A DNA stretch of 64,000 nt, from the NCBI RefSeq assembly GCF_014851395.1, contig NW_024044459.1:19168664-19232663 (forward strand), in the 5' to 3' direction. This document shows, piece by piece, positions 1 to 14,300 of the stretch. The notes beneath the pieces are model-generated. The model had not been told where the DNA came from, made no database searches, and was given only the letters and a program-made list of their open reading frames with translations. The stretch's first letter is position 1, and every line of letters begins with the position of its first letter. A program made the translations under genes and the position numbers. This stretch comes from Micropterus salmoides. Lineage: Eukaryota > Chordata > Actinopteri > Centrarchiformes > Centrarchidae.

Positions 1-359
1 TTCATACAGATGAGGCTTTAGGACTTTGGTATGATTATATATGACCGTCGTTCTACTGTTTGTGTCAGGTATTGCATGAAAGATGAGCTTCCAAGCTACT
101 GAAGCTTGCAGTATTGAAATAAACAACTTCACAATCCACGGTTACAACAATCCCACTTCTAGTTTATAGGTGCATAACATCTCCCAACCCCTGTACTGTG
201 TACAGCAGGTAAGAGAAACAGTAAGACTTTTAAGGCCTGTTTGAGGAAACTAAATTCAATGACTTCTCAATTCAAGATTTTTTCAAGACCTGCAAATACA
301 CTATACATTACTATCAAAGAAAAAAAAAAAAAAAGAGCACAATGGCCGGCTTTACTCAC

Positions 360-463
360 AGGATTGATTGCTGAATGTGAGGCTGCCGCTGCTGTTGGAT
401 TTGCACCAACTTCTCCCTCTGACTCCACTCCAGACAGCACACTTATAATTGACTGTAGAGACT
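360..463 (-). CDS. hsd17b4: hsd17b4 coding exon 12 (last exon in window)
   Basis: 104 nt encoding ESLQSIISVLSGVESEGEVG and then ANPTAAAASHSAINP. This is the low-complexity linker before the hydratase domain. Acceptor TATAG, donor GTGAGT. No further exon is visible between 1 and 359. Confidence 0.88.
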
Positions 464-2439
464 CTATACAAAAGGTGAAAGATGACAGATGAGTGGAAGA
501 AAAAGGAATCAAAACACACAAAAATGAGGTGGCACATCAAATAATTCATAATCAGTGCCACCCATTATGCCAGTACATTTATCACATTCATCAGTATTAT
601 GTTTTTAAGTTTCATTGGTTTGATGTCAGAAACTGATTGGTAACCATTTTATTCCATTTAGGATATTACTGTATCTAACTCTTTATTGTGAACATTAAAA
701 AGCTGATATAAAATCATGATTATATCAACATCTGTCTGCTGCCTTCGACACAAAGTTTAGGGTCCCTCATTTGTGACAGTTTCTTCACATATGGGGACCA
801 TCTTGAAGAGTCATCACCCACATAACCAACTTTAATCCTACACTTTTGCAGTAATTGGATTTTTTGTTAAATGGACCAAAGTGAAGTTAAATAGACACAC
901 AATAAGAATTTAAATACACATACTGATCCAGGAGCAGGTTTAAAATGGATGGAAGGATGTGAGAGCCATGTACATTAAGAATAAACCTTAACATGACTAA
1001 TGACATAACATTAGAGTCCATACTGTGTGTTCTCAGTTTGCCTAAAAATAGAACGTACATATATCCACCCAGGTAACAAGCTATGAATGCATTTGCAGAT
1101 TCAGTCAAAAAAAACAAAGACAGACAACTGATACGACGGAGGTAAAGAAACAGAGTGAGACCGGGAAGACCGCAGTAATTGTTGTCACTCAGCAGCAGGC
1201 AGTTACTGAACACAGGCAACAAGTCTCGGTAATAAGCTACAAATGAGGAGGCACAACAAAGCCATGCTAATGAGAACAGCTAGCGTCCGGTGGGAGTGCC
1301 ACCCTAATTCAGCTGATGTTAACACCGCCACCCTTTCTTCAAATGTACATCTCAGAGAGTGGAGAGGGAGAGAGGAGGTGGAGAGAAATAATAATCAACA
1401 TTTGCCACCCTCTTGTTTGCATGAGACCTTTCAGGAACAACACTGGGCTTGTACACACTCAGCCTTGTGATCACCTTCACTTCTTTTCTCCGCCTCATTC
1501 GCTTCATCTTTAACACCCTCTTGTCCTCGCTCTAGGTTACCAAACTCTCTGTAAATACAGATGAGTGGATAGTAAAAAGGGCTCATGTGGCTGAGTTTCA
1601 GAAGGGCCTCACTCTCTCAAAAGCTCAGTCATACAGTGTGACTACATGACGACTACACTGACCATGTGTTTTTTTGTCACTCTAAACTGCAATTCTTCAC
1701 TGAAAGAATGTCCCACTGCCACACTAAAATAGCTGTCAACAAATCAATTTAACAAAAATGTAATCTACAAACCCATGTTCTAGCTTTCCATTTGGCATTA
1801 TTCTTGAAATTAGTGTGAATCACTGGAATACTAAAAAATCTATTTAAAAAAAGTCTAGAAACAAAAGCTTGACCTGCTCCTTGACATTTAAATGCAGCCT
1901 TAAAAGTGGGAGAAGTTTTTCACTTTAAGTTACAATATATAGCAACTTTTAGCTGCATTTCTTGAACAGGGTTCCTGCAGAGTTCACAAAGTTGAATTTA
2001 AGACCTGTATGTATCCTGTTTAACTCCCCTTTCTGGGTTTCACCATGCACACACACACTTTCTTATCATGATGTGTTTGTATGCTAAAGTCCATTTTTAA
2101 CATGAAAGATAATTGTTTCAGAGGGAGCAAGGCCAAGAGCAAGCGGTACCATTACCATGGTTACTTCATTGTCAAGTATCTGATAGATTTGATTAGATTC
2201 AGTGCATCTACACAGTGATCTGCAATCTGACTCACTCTGACTCAACACAGAATGAGTCAAACAAGTGTGAAAGCAGACCTGAATGGTCTCAACTCTAAGT
2301 AGGAGTCAGTGGTTCTAAGAGATACTGTCATTTTCACAATGAATAAATGGCCATTCAAGACAAAAAGGACATGATTTCAATTTTCCCAGATCACTACAAA
2401 ATGTGAACATGATGCCATCTACTATACGTTTCTTATGAA

Positions 2440-2490
<51 letters not shown>

Positions 2491-5300
2491 CGTGTTTTTG
2501 TAGGTTATTGTGTATGTGAGCGTGTATTCAACCAAGTACATTACTAACCTTGTACACTAGCGGGCTTGGTGGCATCAGTAAAATCACAGATTTTGTCCCA
2601 CTGGTCCCTGACAGCCTCCGGAGTCATGGGTTGGTTCTTCTGTCTCACAATGCAGCCCTGGGAACGCTCCCAGCGCACTACGCACATAGACACACACACA
2701 CAAAGAGGTCATTGCATAGTGAAAGTCACACACAGACAGTGCTAGTGAACCAGGGGCTAATGGAAGTCACAGAATCATACAGACATTTCCTCGGGAAAAA
2801 TAAACACAGTACTCACATTTACCAATCCAACCTGCACCAACCTGAAAGGAGACGAAACGAGCAGATGAGCAAACACACGGATATTAATAAAGATTGTCCG
2901 TTTATGGAAAATGAATATGTAATGTTACAGTACTGTTCTCAAAGACAAAAGAAGGAAAATAGACACAAAGCTACAGGCAGAGCAGTGGAAGAGATTCCTT
3001 ACTATTCTTACTGAAGAGGAAGAAAGAAATTCTTTCTGTATACCTCAAATAGTCCTCCATTTTCTTGACATTGTTCATGACAGAGCCAGAGGACCATGGG
3101 AGCAACATACTCAGACTTCAGAAACGCCAAAATGTCTAAATAAAACAAAACATACACAAATACAGTACAGCAGAGATTCTTTTGTTACACATTTGTAATA
3201 CAGTTGTCCTAAACAGCAAATGGTTTCTTCTGCTTCAGTGTCTCTGTTTGGTAGTTAGTGTATCATTAAAAGGATGCTGTGTTTGTCTAATGTGCTCACT
3301 TTCAAAATACTATGTACATTGTCTGAATTATTAGAGCATTTGTCCTCTTGCTACCAAGCTAACACACATCTTTTCAAAAAGAAATATAGTGGGGGAAAAA
3401 GTGTGGGAAAATACTAATTACAGATACTGATAAATAATTATATTTTTATGTATATATAACTAGTATTAAAATACACAATACGCATATGATCTAAAAACCA
3501 TGCTCTGAAATCATGCTCATTCAACTTTATTTATCAAAAGCCGGGCAATATATCTGTTAAGTGACAGTTCCTTCATTTCACAGAAGGAAATGTTTGCTAT
3601 ATAATACCCTTTGCACCAAACATGCACCCATTCTAGTAAGTGGAGCAGGACACAGAACAACTTTTAAATAAATGAGAACATAGGTCAGGGTCAAAAGGAG
3701 ATTTGAGTGATTTCTAAAAAAGTTCTGGGTATTTTTGGATGAACATTCGGAAAAACTGAAAACAAAATTTATAAAAAGGAGCCTGAAGAACTAATATGTT
3801 CCTTAACATGTTGGAATGGAGTCAAGCAAATATGGCACGGGCTTTAAATTCCCTGTATGAACCATTAAATTAATGCCAGACAACCATGTGTGTGCTGAAA
3901 ATATCTGTAACCCTCGACCGACAAAATGTGTTGGTACAAGAACAGGCATTCTGTTTCACTGCACTCCAATGTTTAGCAAGATGAGTTTTGTTGTTTGTTT
4001 TTCAGAATAGCCTGAGTCAGTGAAAGGCAGCATATGGAACCAAGTCATTTACTAAGGTGAGGCCATCCTGTGACAGTTGGCACAGTGCAGCATGACAGAT
4101 GCTTCTCTAGACCAGCACAGCAGGGAAACAAAACCATTGCTTTAATCTGTCACTTAATACCTCTGTCAACAAGGCTGCAGCCACAGAGCATAAACAATAT
4201 GCTCATGAGGTACTGACATTTACAGATAGAAAGATTGGTGGGTTGGAAAAATCTTTTCAAACTTGCTTGTCGGTAGCACTTTATAATAACTAATGGTTCA
4301 TTGTGTGTAGTTAAGTATTAGTAAATACGGAATTCATCATTTATAAACCATTGTTCTTGCGTAATACACATTAGTAAGTCATTTATACATGCATTAGTAA
4401 GTGCATCTATAATGTGCTTAATGATTTTATTTTCATAGTTTATACATGATCGGTTCACCATTTATAAATGAAGTATTATTTTAATGACAAACCATTTACA
4501 TACGAGTTGTTAATGGTTCATAAGATCATTTGGAAAGCGTAAGAAAACTATTACATAACTGTATTTTGTTACTTTCCTGAGGAAGAATATAAACAATCTC
4601 AGCATAACTTGTAAACCTACTAGTGGCAAAGGTCCAAAGGATGCTACCAAGACTACCCGAAAGATACCCCAGCTAACGTCGCTGGTGGCGTGGAAAAGCC
4701 TCACTGTTACAGGCCCGGTACTGTATCCCTGAGACAGATCATCTATAACTACCAGCTCATTAATGATGCGCTTAATGATTGTATTATGAAATATTATGGT
4801 TTGCCTATGGTTCATATGATCATTTAGAAAGTTTAAGGAAATGATTAATGAACTATTTAGATCTTCATGCATGTGCATATGGTTTAGACATGTAGACTGA
4901 GCAATCTTGCTGGTGGCAAGTCTGTCTATGTTTTAAACGGACAGTGGCGGCGTGGTGGTGGGGGAAGGGGATTACGGTAGTAATCTTTACTGATTCCCAT
5001 TGACGGCAACATTGCCCAGCACCATTGCTCTAAAAGTTTCTCCATGTATCATCTGCTTTAGGCTTTTTAAGTCTCAGCTTTTTAACGACCTGTGTTAACA
5101 CCCCTTTAGCGTCTTTTTTGGACGTCTCGGCAGTCAAGTTATCAACAATAAATGCGCAACGTCCAGTTAGACTTTCAAAATAAAATCAGAATCAGCTTTA
5201 TTTGCCAGGTATGTGCACACATACAAGGAATTTGACTCAGGATTGTACATTGCTCACGCTGTGTTTACTTATACAATCACACACAGGCTACAGTATAGAG

Positions 5301-5336
<36 letters not shown>

Positions 5337-8300
5337 AAAAACAATATAGACAGACTGAGACAATACTTCTATTAGCATAGTGCAGAGGATGCTGGAATAA
5401 ATAAGTATTATGCTCAGGTGTTATGTACTTGAGGTAGGTGGAGTAGGTATACAGTATATACACAATATACAAAATGACAATATGAACAGCTCTGAAATGG
5501 AGAATGACGAGTAAAGTGGTAACCAGTAAACAGGTGGCTGAGTAGAGGCAGAGTTACTGGGTTACTGCACAGAAGTTATTCCTGACACTGTGAGTCAGAA
5601 ATCAGCTGTTTATCAAAGTGATGGCTTGTGGGAAGAAACTGTTCTTGTGTCTGTTGGTTTTGGTGTACAGTGTAGCGCCTACCAGAGGGGAGAAGCTGGA
5701 ACTCAGTTGTGTCCGGGGTGAGATGGATCTGCAGTGACGTTTCCTGCCCGTTTCCTGACTCTGGAAATGTATAAGTCCTGAATGGAGGGCAGGTTGGCAC
5801 CAGTGATTTTTTCTGCAGACCTGACTGTCCTTTGTAGTCTGCTCTTGTCCTTTTTGGTGGTGCAGAGGACAGACTGGATGATGGCTGTGTAGAAGTGGAT
5901 CAGCAGCTTCTTGGGCAGGTTGAGCTTCCTGAGCTGGCGCAGGAAGTACATCCTCTGCTGGGCCTTCTTGATGATGGTGTCAGTGTTGGGCTAACATTTT
6001 ACATCCTGGGATATAGTGGATCCCAGAGCATACACAGGGCTGTTGAGTATGGCGATGGGGGCAGAGTCAGGGGGCTCCTCCTGAAGTCCACGGTCATCTC
6101 CAGTTTTGAGTGTGTTAAGCTCCAGGTTGTTCTGACCGCACCAGAGAGCCAGCTGATCAACCTCCAGTCTGTAGGCCAACTCATCACCGTCCTGGTTCAG
6201 GCTGTTGTCGTTAGTGAACTTCAGGAGTTTGACAGATTTCTCTTCTGAGGTGCAGTCATTGGTGTAGAGAGAGAAGAGCAGGGGGAAGAGCACACACCCC
6301 TGGGGGGCGCCAGTGCTAATAGTCCAGATGCTGGATGTGATATTCCCCAGTCTCACCTGCTGACTCCTATCAGTCAGGAAGTTTGTGATCCACTGACAGG
6401 TGGAGGCTGGCACAGTTTGGTGCGGAGGATGTCTGGAATGATGGTGTTGAACACCGAGCTGAAGTCCACGAACAGGATCTTTGCATATGTCCCTGGAGAG
6501 TCGAGGTGTTGCAGGATGTAATGCGGTCCCAGGTTGACTGCATTATCCACTGACCAGTCCAACACCAGTCTTTCAAAGGACTTCATGACCACAGATGTCA
6601 GGGCAACAGGCCTGTAGTCATTTAATCCAGAGATGGAGGGTTTTTGGGGACCAGGATGATAGTGGAGCGTTTGAAGCAGGAGGGAAATTCACACAGCTCC
6701 GGTGATCTGTGTGAAGATGGGGGCCAGCTGCTCTGCACAGATTTTCAGGCAGGATGGAGACACCGTCTGGGCCAGGAGCCTTCCTGATCTTCTGTCTCTG
6801 AAAGAGCTGGTGCACATCCTCTTCACAGATCCTGAGTGCAGGTGAGGGGGTCAGAGAAGGGGCGTGACAGCGTGGCAGTAGGGGAAGGTGACTGTTTGAA
6901 GATGGTGTTGGAGTAGGGGAGAGGTGTGACTGTGGGCTTCTCATACCTACAGTAAAATCCATTCAGCTCGTCAGCCAGTTGTTGAGTACCAGCAGTGTTG
7001 GGGGATGGTCTCCTGTAGTTTGAGAGTGTCTGCAGGCCTCTCCACACTGACGCAGGGTTGCTGGCTGTGAAGCAGTTTTCTAGCTTTTCAGCGTAGCTCC
7101 TCTTTGCTGCTTTGATCTCTTCAGTCAGTGTGTTCCTGGCCTGGTTGTACAGGACTCTGTTCCCACTTCTGAAGGCCTCCTCTTTGGTCTGACAAAGCTG
7201 CCTGAGTTTCGCTGTGAACCAGGGTTTTTGGTTGTTGTATGTGCGGAAGGTTTTAGTCGGCACACACACACATGTCCTCACAAAAACTGATGTAAGATGT
7301 CACAGTGTCAGTTAGTTCGTCCAGGTCAGTGGCTGCAGCCTCAAAAATACTCCAGTCAGTGCAGTCAAAGCAGGCCTGTAAATCCAGCTTTGACTCGTTG
7401 GTCCATCTTTTCACAGTCTTAACAGGTTTAGCAGATTTCAGTTTCTGCCTGTGTGTCAGGATAAGATGAACCAGACAGTGATCAGAGAGTTCCAAGGCTG
7501 CACGGGGAACACAGCGATAGGCGTCCTTTAATGTAGTGTAGCAGTGGTCAAGTGTGTTAGTGTCCCACAAGGGACACTTAATATGCTGTCTGTACTTTGG
7601 AAGTTCATGGCTGAGGTTTGCTCTGTTGAAGTCTCAGAGAACAATGAGCAGAGAGTCTGGATGTTTTTTCTCCATCTTAGTTATCTGGTCAGCCAGGTGT
7701 AGTAATGCCTTACTAACACACGCCTGAGTTGGAATGTAAACGGCAACCAGAACAAACGAGGTGAATAAAAAAGGTTTACAGTTTATGAATGAGGTCTCTA
7801 AGTGAGGGCTGCATGATTTCTTCAACACTGTGATATATGTGCACCAACCTTCGTTTATGTAGTGACAGAGTCTACCTAGCTTAGAGTAATATAGCTGACC
7901 CCATAAGTGTTTGACATTATAGCTTTAGGTATTTCTCACACATACTTGTCCTCATCAAGACGACAACAATAGACTGATTAGCTAGAGACAGTAGCTCAAG
8001 ACGTCAGGCTAGCAGATCTCAGTGTTCTCTGGGAATCTTACAAGGTTAAACCATCAAGAATGTTTACAAGAACTAACTGGCTCCACAGATTCGAATACAA
8101 CTCTTGGATAGTGAGAGATTCCAATATGACAAAGCATTGGAATCTAAACATCTGATAGATATTTGTTTTAGGTGAAGGTGACCTAATAGAGAAACCTACA
8201 GGCACTAGCGGGAAGACAGAAATATATAAAGGGACCACAAGATGTTATCCTTCAGATTTGGTGTTGGCATTTGACGTGTTCAAATGTTGTATGCTGGCAC

Positions 8301-11300
8301 TGTATCTCCTCGGCCGGGCTATGTTAAGTCTTCATCAGTCTCCAAAACTTCTTCACACCTGACAGCGGGCTCACAATAATTCTCAACACTAGCTTAAATG
8401 GGTGGGTTAAAACCATATACTGTAGGTTAAAAGCAGTCGGAGAACGTTGAACCGTTTCAACACGAAGTTGTGAACCGTTATTTTGCAGTATTTTGCTGTG
8501 TCATGGTTTCAAACTACTCTCTGGAGGTTTTTTGCATGTGTAAGCACATGTAGTATTTTTATTTACAGTACTTGAGTATGAGTACTATGATAATACATGT
8601 CAAAGGTAATTTCCTTGCCTAAAATGTGTAAACTCTGTTATAATAATACTGTTTAGAATTTTTTGGTTGTAATTTAATGTCATGTTATGCTGAACGATGG
8701 AGAAATGTAATTAATTCAGTAGTGCTGTCTTGCCAAAATGCTACCTGATAAAGTTATAAATCTTTGGTACAACAAATTTAAGAAGAATCCCTAGACAACA
8801 GGTTGATGATATTGAGGTCTGACAAACGGGATAAGATCTTATTTGAAGAACATTGACTATGATGATGTATGTGATTTATTCTGCACTATATGTGCAGACT
8901 GGTTTTTGAGACAGCTTAGAGGTCAACTCTTCGCTAGATGCAGATGGCGAGCGAGTCCCAGAGATGATGCACCCTGTATGAGATCGGATCGTGGTGTGGC
9001 CAGCTGCTTCAGATCCCATTCAACAGGACTAACACATCAGATTACAGGACACCGGCAGATAAGAAAGATCTACCACACGTTCATTATCCCAGTAGAGATA
9101 CAAATAACTGAAAGACATTGGACACAAAATTTAATTTTTTATGAAAGAGCTCTTCTTATTTTGGGGATTGTTTCAAACATGGTTGGTGCACTATGAGAGT
9201 GTTAGAGGCACTGTAATAAACCTGCCCACTGTTCCTTAATCACACAGTTTATTTCTTTCCACTACACTACTACTCAGAACCTAGGTCGGTAAGTTAGCAT
9301 AAGTCCTACACTAGTATTAAATATTCTACAGCTATCGTTAGCATTCAAAAAGTATGCTACAGAGCTTCCCCCAGTACGTTGAACTATGACGCTATGTGGC
9401 TCCCAAGTGTGTTATAAAGTGACAACATGGGGTCTTAACTATTGGTCCATATGTGACGACTTTGGAGTGAGAATGGGTTGGATTGTAAATGGCTGAAAGG
9501 CATTTTGTAATAAATAATATGTTCTGTATCACTTTGTGTTGTGTTCCTTTTTTAAAATATCATTTGTAAATGCTTTGTCAGGTCCTCACTTTAGATGCGC
9601 TCACACAAAGTACTTAACAGCTAGTAAATGCTTTGTAACAACCTGAATTAATCATGAAATACTGTCTATTGCCTTTAAATTTAATTTGTAAATGCTTAAC
9701 GAGCTATAGATAGTCCTCACTTTAGATGAGCTTACGCAGGCCTGTAACGGTGAGGATTTTACTCTAACGTTAGCTTGGGTATCTTTCGGGTAGTCTTAGT
9801 AGCATCCTTTGGGCTTTGCCAGTAGTAGATTTACAAGTTATACTGAGATTGTTTATATTGTTTCTCAGAAAAGTATCAAAAAACAGGCAGTTATGTAATA
9901 GTTTTCTTACACTTCCCAAATGATCTTATGAACCATTAACGACTCATATATAAATGGTTTGTCATTAAATTAATACTTCATTTATAAATAGTGAACCGAT
10001 CATGTAAAAGTATGAAAATACAATTATGAAGCACATTATAGATGAGCTTAATAAAGAATACTACAGGTATAATTATGTTTATAAATGATTTACTAATGTG
10101 TATTTACGTAAGAAAAATGGTTTATAAATGAATTAAAAATGTACTAATGCTGCTAATACAAATGCTTCATAGTGTGTAGATATAGAATAAAACATTTATA
10201 ACTGTGTATTTCCTAATAGTTAACTAATGCTTCATATTGTGTAGTTATTATACCTGCTCGTCTTTCTGAAGGTTGGTATTTTTGTTTGATATAATGTTCA
10301 CACACACAACATACATTATTCCAATGTTTGAGCTGTTGTGAGCTACATCTCATTGTGTTCACTGTAGTTATCCAATGCTGCATCACCTGTCTTAAATATT
10401 TTTAACATGAAAAATATAAATGCTTCATTAGCATACACACATACACATTTCTGAATATTTGGAAGCACAGCTAACACCTAGAGTAAAATAAGGAGACCAT
10501 ACCAGACCAAACCGCCTGTTTAAATCAAGGGCCTCCACATTAAAACTTTTAAAGCACTTACAGGGTGCATGATTTCATCACGCAAAAAACACAGCTCTTG
10601 AATATTAGATTAGACAAAATTGCATGTCAAACGGGAGTGCTCTTGCCTCAAATTTTGTAAATCAACATTACATGGGCATTACATTATGCAGCAGCTGTGG
10701 TTAAAATCTATTTGCCTATTTTGGCCTGTCCAAAAAAAACCATGTACATGTGGGAGTGTGAGTGCACCCACATACCGTACCTAGCAGAGCACCACAGTAT
10801 GCATTATACAGACCAATTGCATGCAATTATGTATGTAGTTCAACCTCTCTGCTTACCTGGGGGCATGACGGTCTCTGTAAGACGTGACGCAGCAACCGGA
10901 GCAATAGTGTTACAATGGACGTTGTACTTGCGTCCCTCGATGGCCAAAGTGTTTGCCAGCCCCAGCATGCCCAGCTTGGCAGCGCTGTAGTTGGCCTGGC
11001 CGAAGTTACCATAGATGCCGGCAGCTGAAGACGTCATGATGATTCTGGCCACAGATAACCCGAAGCAACAAGTCAGTGACAAACATCGCTATATAGCAGA
11101 GAGACACAGACAGCGCACACCCTACCCTCCAGTGGAACTCACTTTTCATGCACACAAACACACAGGATTATGCATATGTAAGCATCTAGTCATGTGCCGC
11201 TAGCCCGTTCATCACAGATACAGAACTGCACAACGCACATTTATGTGAACACACCTGTGAGCAAAGGCTGTATGCAGGAATGAATGCACACTTGCACAGC

Positions 11301-14300
11301 AGACACAGTCTTGCTCATACAATTTTGCTAGCAATTTCACGCAGAGTTCACTTCAGTCAAGCAAAAGTAATGAGCTTAAGCACTAACGCTGCATTAACTG
11401 TAGGAGATATCTTAAACAACATCCTCTCGCTGGTCATCAGAAAGCAGTGATCCATATCACTGCACACTCACATTGTGTACTACAATGGAACCACCAGAGG
11501 AATGGCAATGACAGAATATTTTTCAAATCAATAACTTTTCTACGCTAAAGTCTATGTAACAATTACACAGACACATTTCGTTCTCTGACCTGCCATGGAA
11601 TATAAACAATAAGTCCTGGTGCTTTCCGTCACCTCCCTCCTCTAGCAAGCACAGGAGAAAACGCCCCTACTCTCAAGAGGATGTCACAAACAAATCTTAC
11701 TGCGGGCAGCACGAGGTTGGATTTATTTGCAGAACCCAAAAGAAATCGAAAAGTAATGATTAAAACAATACATAGCATAAAACAAGCTTTCCTCTTGAAT
11801 TCTTCAGGTTGACAGGCTTTAACCTCCCTTTCACATTTAATTTTCAGGTAACAGAAAAAAAAAAAAATACTGAAATGAAACACCTCATTCACACTATTTA
11901 AAGATGAATAAAATAGGTATATTGAGGTATTTAATAGAGTTAACTGGAAATATCTACTGATCATTTTATCCTTAGAGAAAAAACTATTTAGGTTACAGTT
12001 CCCTTTAATATGCCTCTACAGATGTAATGAAGTTGCTGGACTGCTCAAAGAACCAATGGTGAATTCTCTTCACCTTTGGAGAACACCCAACAGTAAACTA
12101 GTTCAACACAGGAATGAAGAAAACTAGCTTGTCTGACCTAGAACCTTATAATGGGTCTAATCCACTAGACATGCCCCTTTAACCTGCTCCTCTACACCCA
12201 ATGTAACAGGCGTGAAATGCCTAGGACATTTGCAAAACAACAACATAATTATGCAATTATTGTGACTACTCTGTTTGTCTCTTTATATAAAATGAGAGAA
12301 TTAACGTGAATAATTCACATCAAAACATTGATGTAATACGCTCATATTTGGCCTCGTGTGAACGCCAACAACGGTTGCTCAGACTTGGCCTCACGTGACT
12401 CCAACGACCACAACGACCGTCGTCACAACAGCCAGGAGCACTAACAAACCAAGTGGTATCCGTCACCTTGACAATGACCGCAAACATCTTCCAGTATCTT
12501 TAACCAAGTCCAGTTTTAACCTTCCTTGGATAACCCTGACCTGGATGACTGAGAACCTTCACAGATATCTTGATATAAAACCAACTCCATAATTTGCAGC
12601 AGTTTCCTACTCTACTCAATAATAAGCTGTCCCTGAGCTTTAGTGTTTATTAACTACTGTATTCCCCAACTCATGCAGAACACCTTGAGTGCACCTGTGA
12701 AGGACGTCTGCTACCTGGAGTAACACTGGAGCAAAGCTGGTTGCGTGACCTTCTTCTGCAAATTATAATTCAAAACATGCAAACCTCAATGAGTCCTTTT
12801 CACAGCATACATTTTTACTTGTCGTGGGAGGAACAGCACAGATGTTCATTTCCAGAATGTAGCCATCATTAATGGTATTAGTTGCTCCTGTGTACAAAAT
12901 GTCTTATCTGAGGAAGGCATATTAAGAAATCCTGATCTGCACTGGATGTCCTTTTGAGTCAATGATGCCTGAAGTCAACATAAATGATCCACTGAACGTT
13001 TCGCTTCTCATTCAAGAGAATTCTCCAGAAGTGAAGAAGCTCAGACAAGTGGCAGAACACCTTCAACTGTACAACTTCAGGGCTTGAGTCATCCACTTGT
13101 CAATAGTGCTCAAATTGTTAAGATTAACCTACAGTGCAGCATAACCACAATAACTAATACCTCATTCTTTGGTGATTTGCTGTCTTGGGCTTTTATTAGG
13201 GGTCCAATGCCGAGTGGGATGGGAACCCGCGATGCCCAGTACCAGTGGAACCCTATTGGAATCGTTTTTTTTTTTTATTAATCTGCCACTAAAACTCATA
13301 CTGCAGCCTAGATGGTAAGTGCTACAGACGCGAAACTCACAGGGTAGGTTCACAGCCCCAAGAGTACCTAAGGCGCAAAAATCCGCACACTTCTACCTCT
13401 ACGGGGTGCTATAACAAATTTCTTTTGCGTTTGGGCTTACAACTCACACATACAAGGGCACATATGGAAAACCTTATATCCACGCGTTCGGGGGATCGAG
13501 CTGAATCTCGTGGTATAGGCCACGGCCATTTCAGCCTAGACTTTTTTTTAGCTACATCACGAAAACTGAAAAACCTATTTTAATTAACTGCTCCGAAGCC
13601 GCAACTCCGATCGACACCAAACTTGGCACAGATAATCTCTGCACCAAGCTGATGAAAGTTTGTACAGGAAATTTTGACAACAAAAATTGTTACAATTATA
13701 TGCTAACAAATGTTTGCGGAAAATGCTATAAACAAGAAGTGATGTCAGATCTTAGGTTGGGAATGGCCAATCAAGAACTTGAGGACCTTATGTCCCATAC
13801 CCCCGAGGGGCTGTGCAAAACTTGGCGCTATTCAAAAAAATCCCATTGACATACATTAATTTTATATCTCCATAACCACAAGTCCGATTCAAACCAAATC
13901 TGGGTCATTTGTTGGGCCCCTTTGACACCTAAAAATTTGGTGCAATTCGGCCTAAAGGTGGCGCTACAATCGAAGCTCAAAACCGTTGGAAAATCCAATG
14001 GGATTTTAAACCAGCGCACATTTTGGCTCATAACTACGCGCCACTATATCGCACATTCATAACCCTCATGTCTACGTGTTTGGGGGATGCTGACGATTCC
14101 GATGGTATAACACACGTCTCTGTGCGATGACGTTTGATTTCACTAAATTGTAAAAACTGGAAATCCTATTTTAAATTAACTCCTCCGAAGCCGCAAGTCC
14201 GATCGGCACCATACTTTGCACGGACCATCTCTGGACCGAGCAGATAAAAGTTTGTAGAAGGAATTTTGATCCGATAAAAAAACCAAGCTAACAAATGTTT

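Larger units (their letters stand above)
5177..7828 (-). mobile_element. 5'-truncated L2-type LINE (non-LTR retrotransposon)
   Basis: A minus-strand copy, about 2.65 kb. The 3' end at about 5177-5230 has the usual fish L2-like tail (CAAATAAAGCTGATTCTGAT on the element strand). Upstream come pieces of the reverse transcriptase, the linker and the C-terminal part of the endonuclease. The 5' end is lost near 7828, where a probable LTR abuts. A CA repeat has grown inside the 3' UTR at 5303-5331. The family call (L2 or a close Jockey-group relative such as Rex1) is from memory of similar fish proteins. Confidence 0.85.
4280..10253. mobile_element. Composite insertion with long terminal inverted repeats
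   Basis: The left arm (4280 to about 4716) reads again as its reverse complement in the right arm (about 9735-10253). Both arms share, in order, TATAATAAC at the tip, the AATGGTTCATAAGATCATTT-like block, the AATAGTTTTCTTAC/GTAAGAAAACTATT block and the CGGGTAGTCTT/AAGACTACCCG block. This is the structure of a DNA transposon with long TIRs and subterminal repeats such as ATTTATAAATGA. A LINE and a probable solo LTR sit inside it. No transposase is recognised and no clear target duplication is seen, so the superfamily is unassigned. The whole lies in hsd17b4 intron 8. Confidence 0.7.

Noticed and set aside
2550..3014. 154-codon plus-strand open frame
   Set aside because: It is antisense to hsd17b4 exons 10 and 11 and the intron between them, which explain the sequence.
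5895..6248. 117-codon plus-strand open frame over the LINE
   Set aside because: Antisense of the reverse transcriptase region.
8843..9196. 117-codon open frame inside the composite element
   Set aside because: No catalytic motif or zinc-finger pattern, and composition is that of chance translation. Noted in the element interior but not called a transposase.
10697..11203. Plus-strand open frames across the catalytic exon
   Set aside because: Shadow of hsd17b4 exon 8 on the other strand; the splice sites and conserved residues are on the minus strand.
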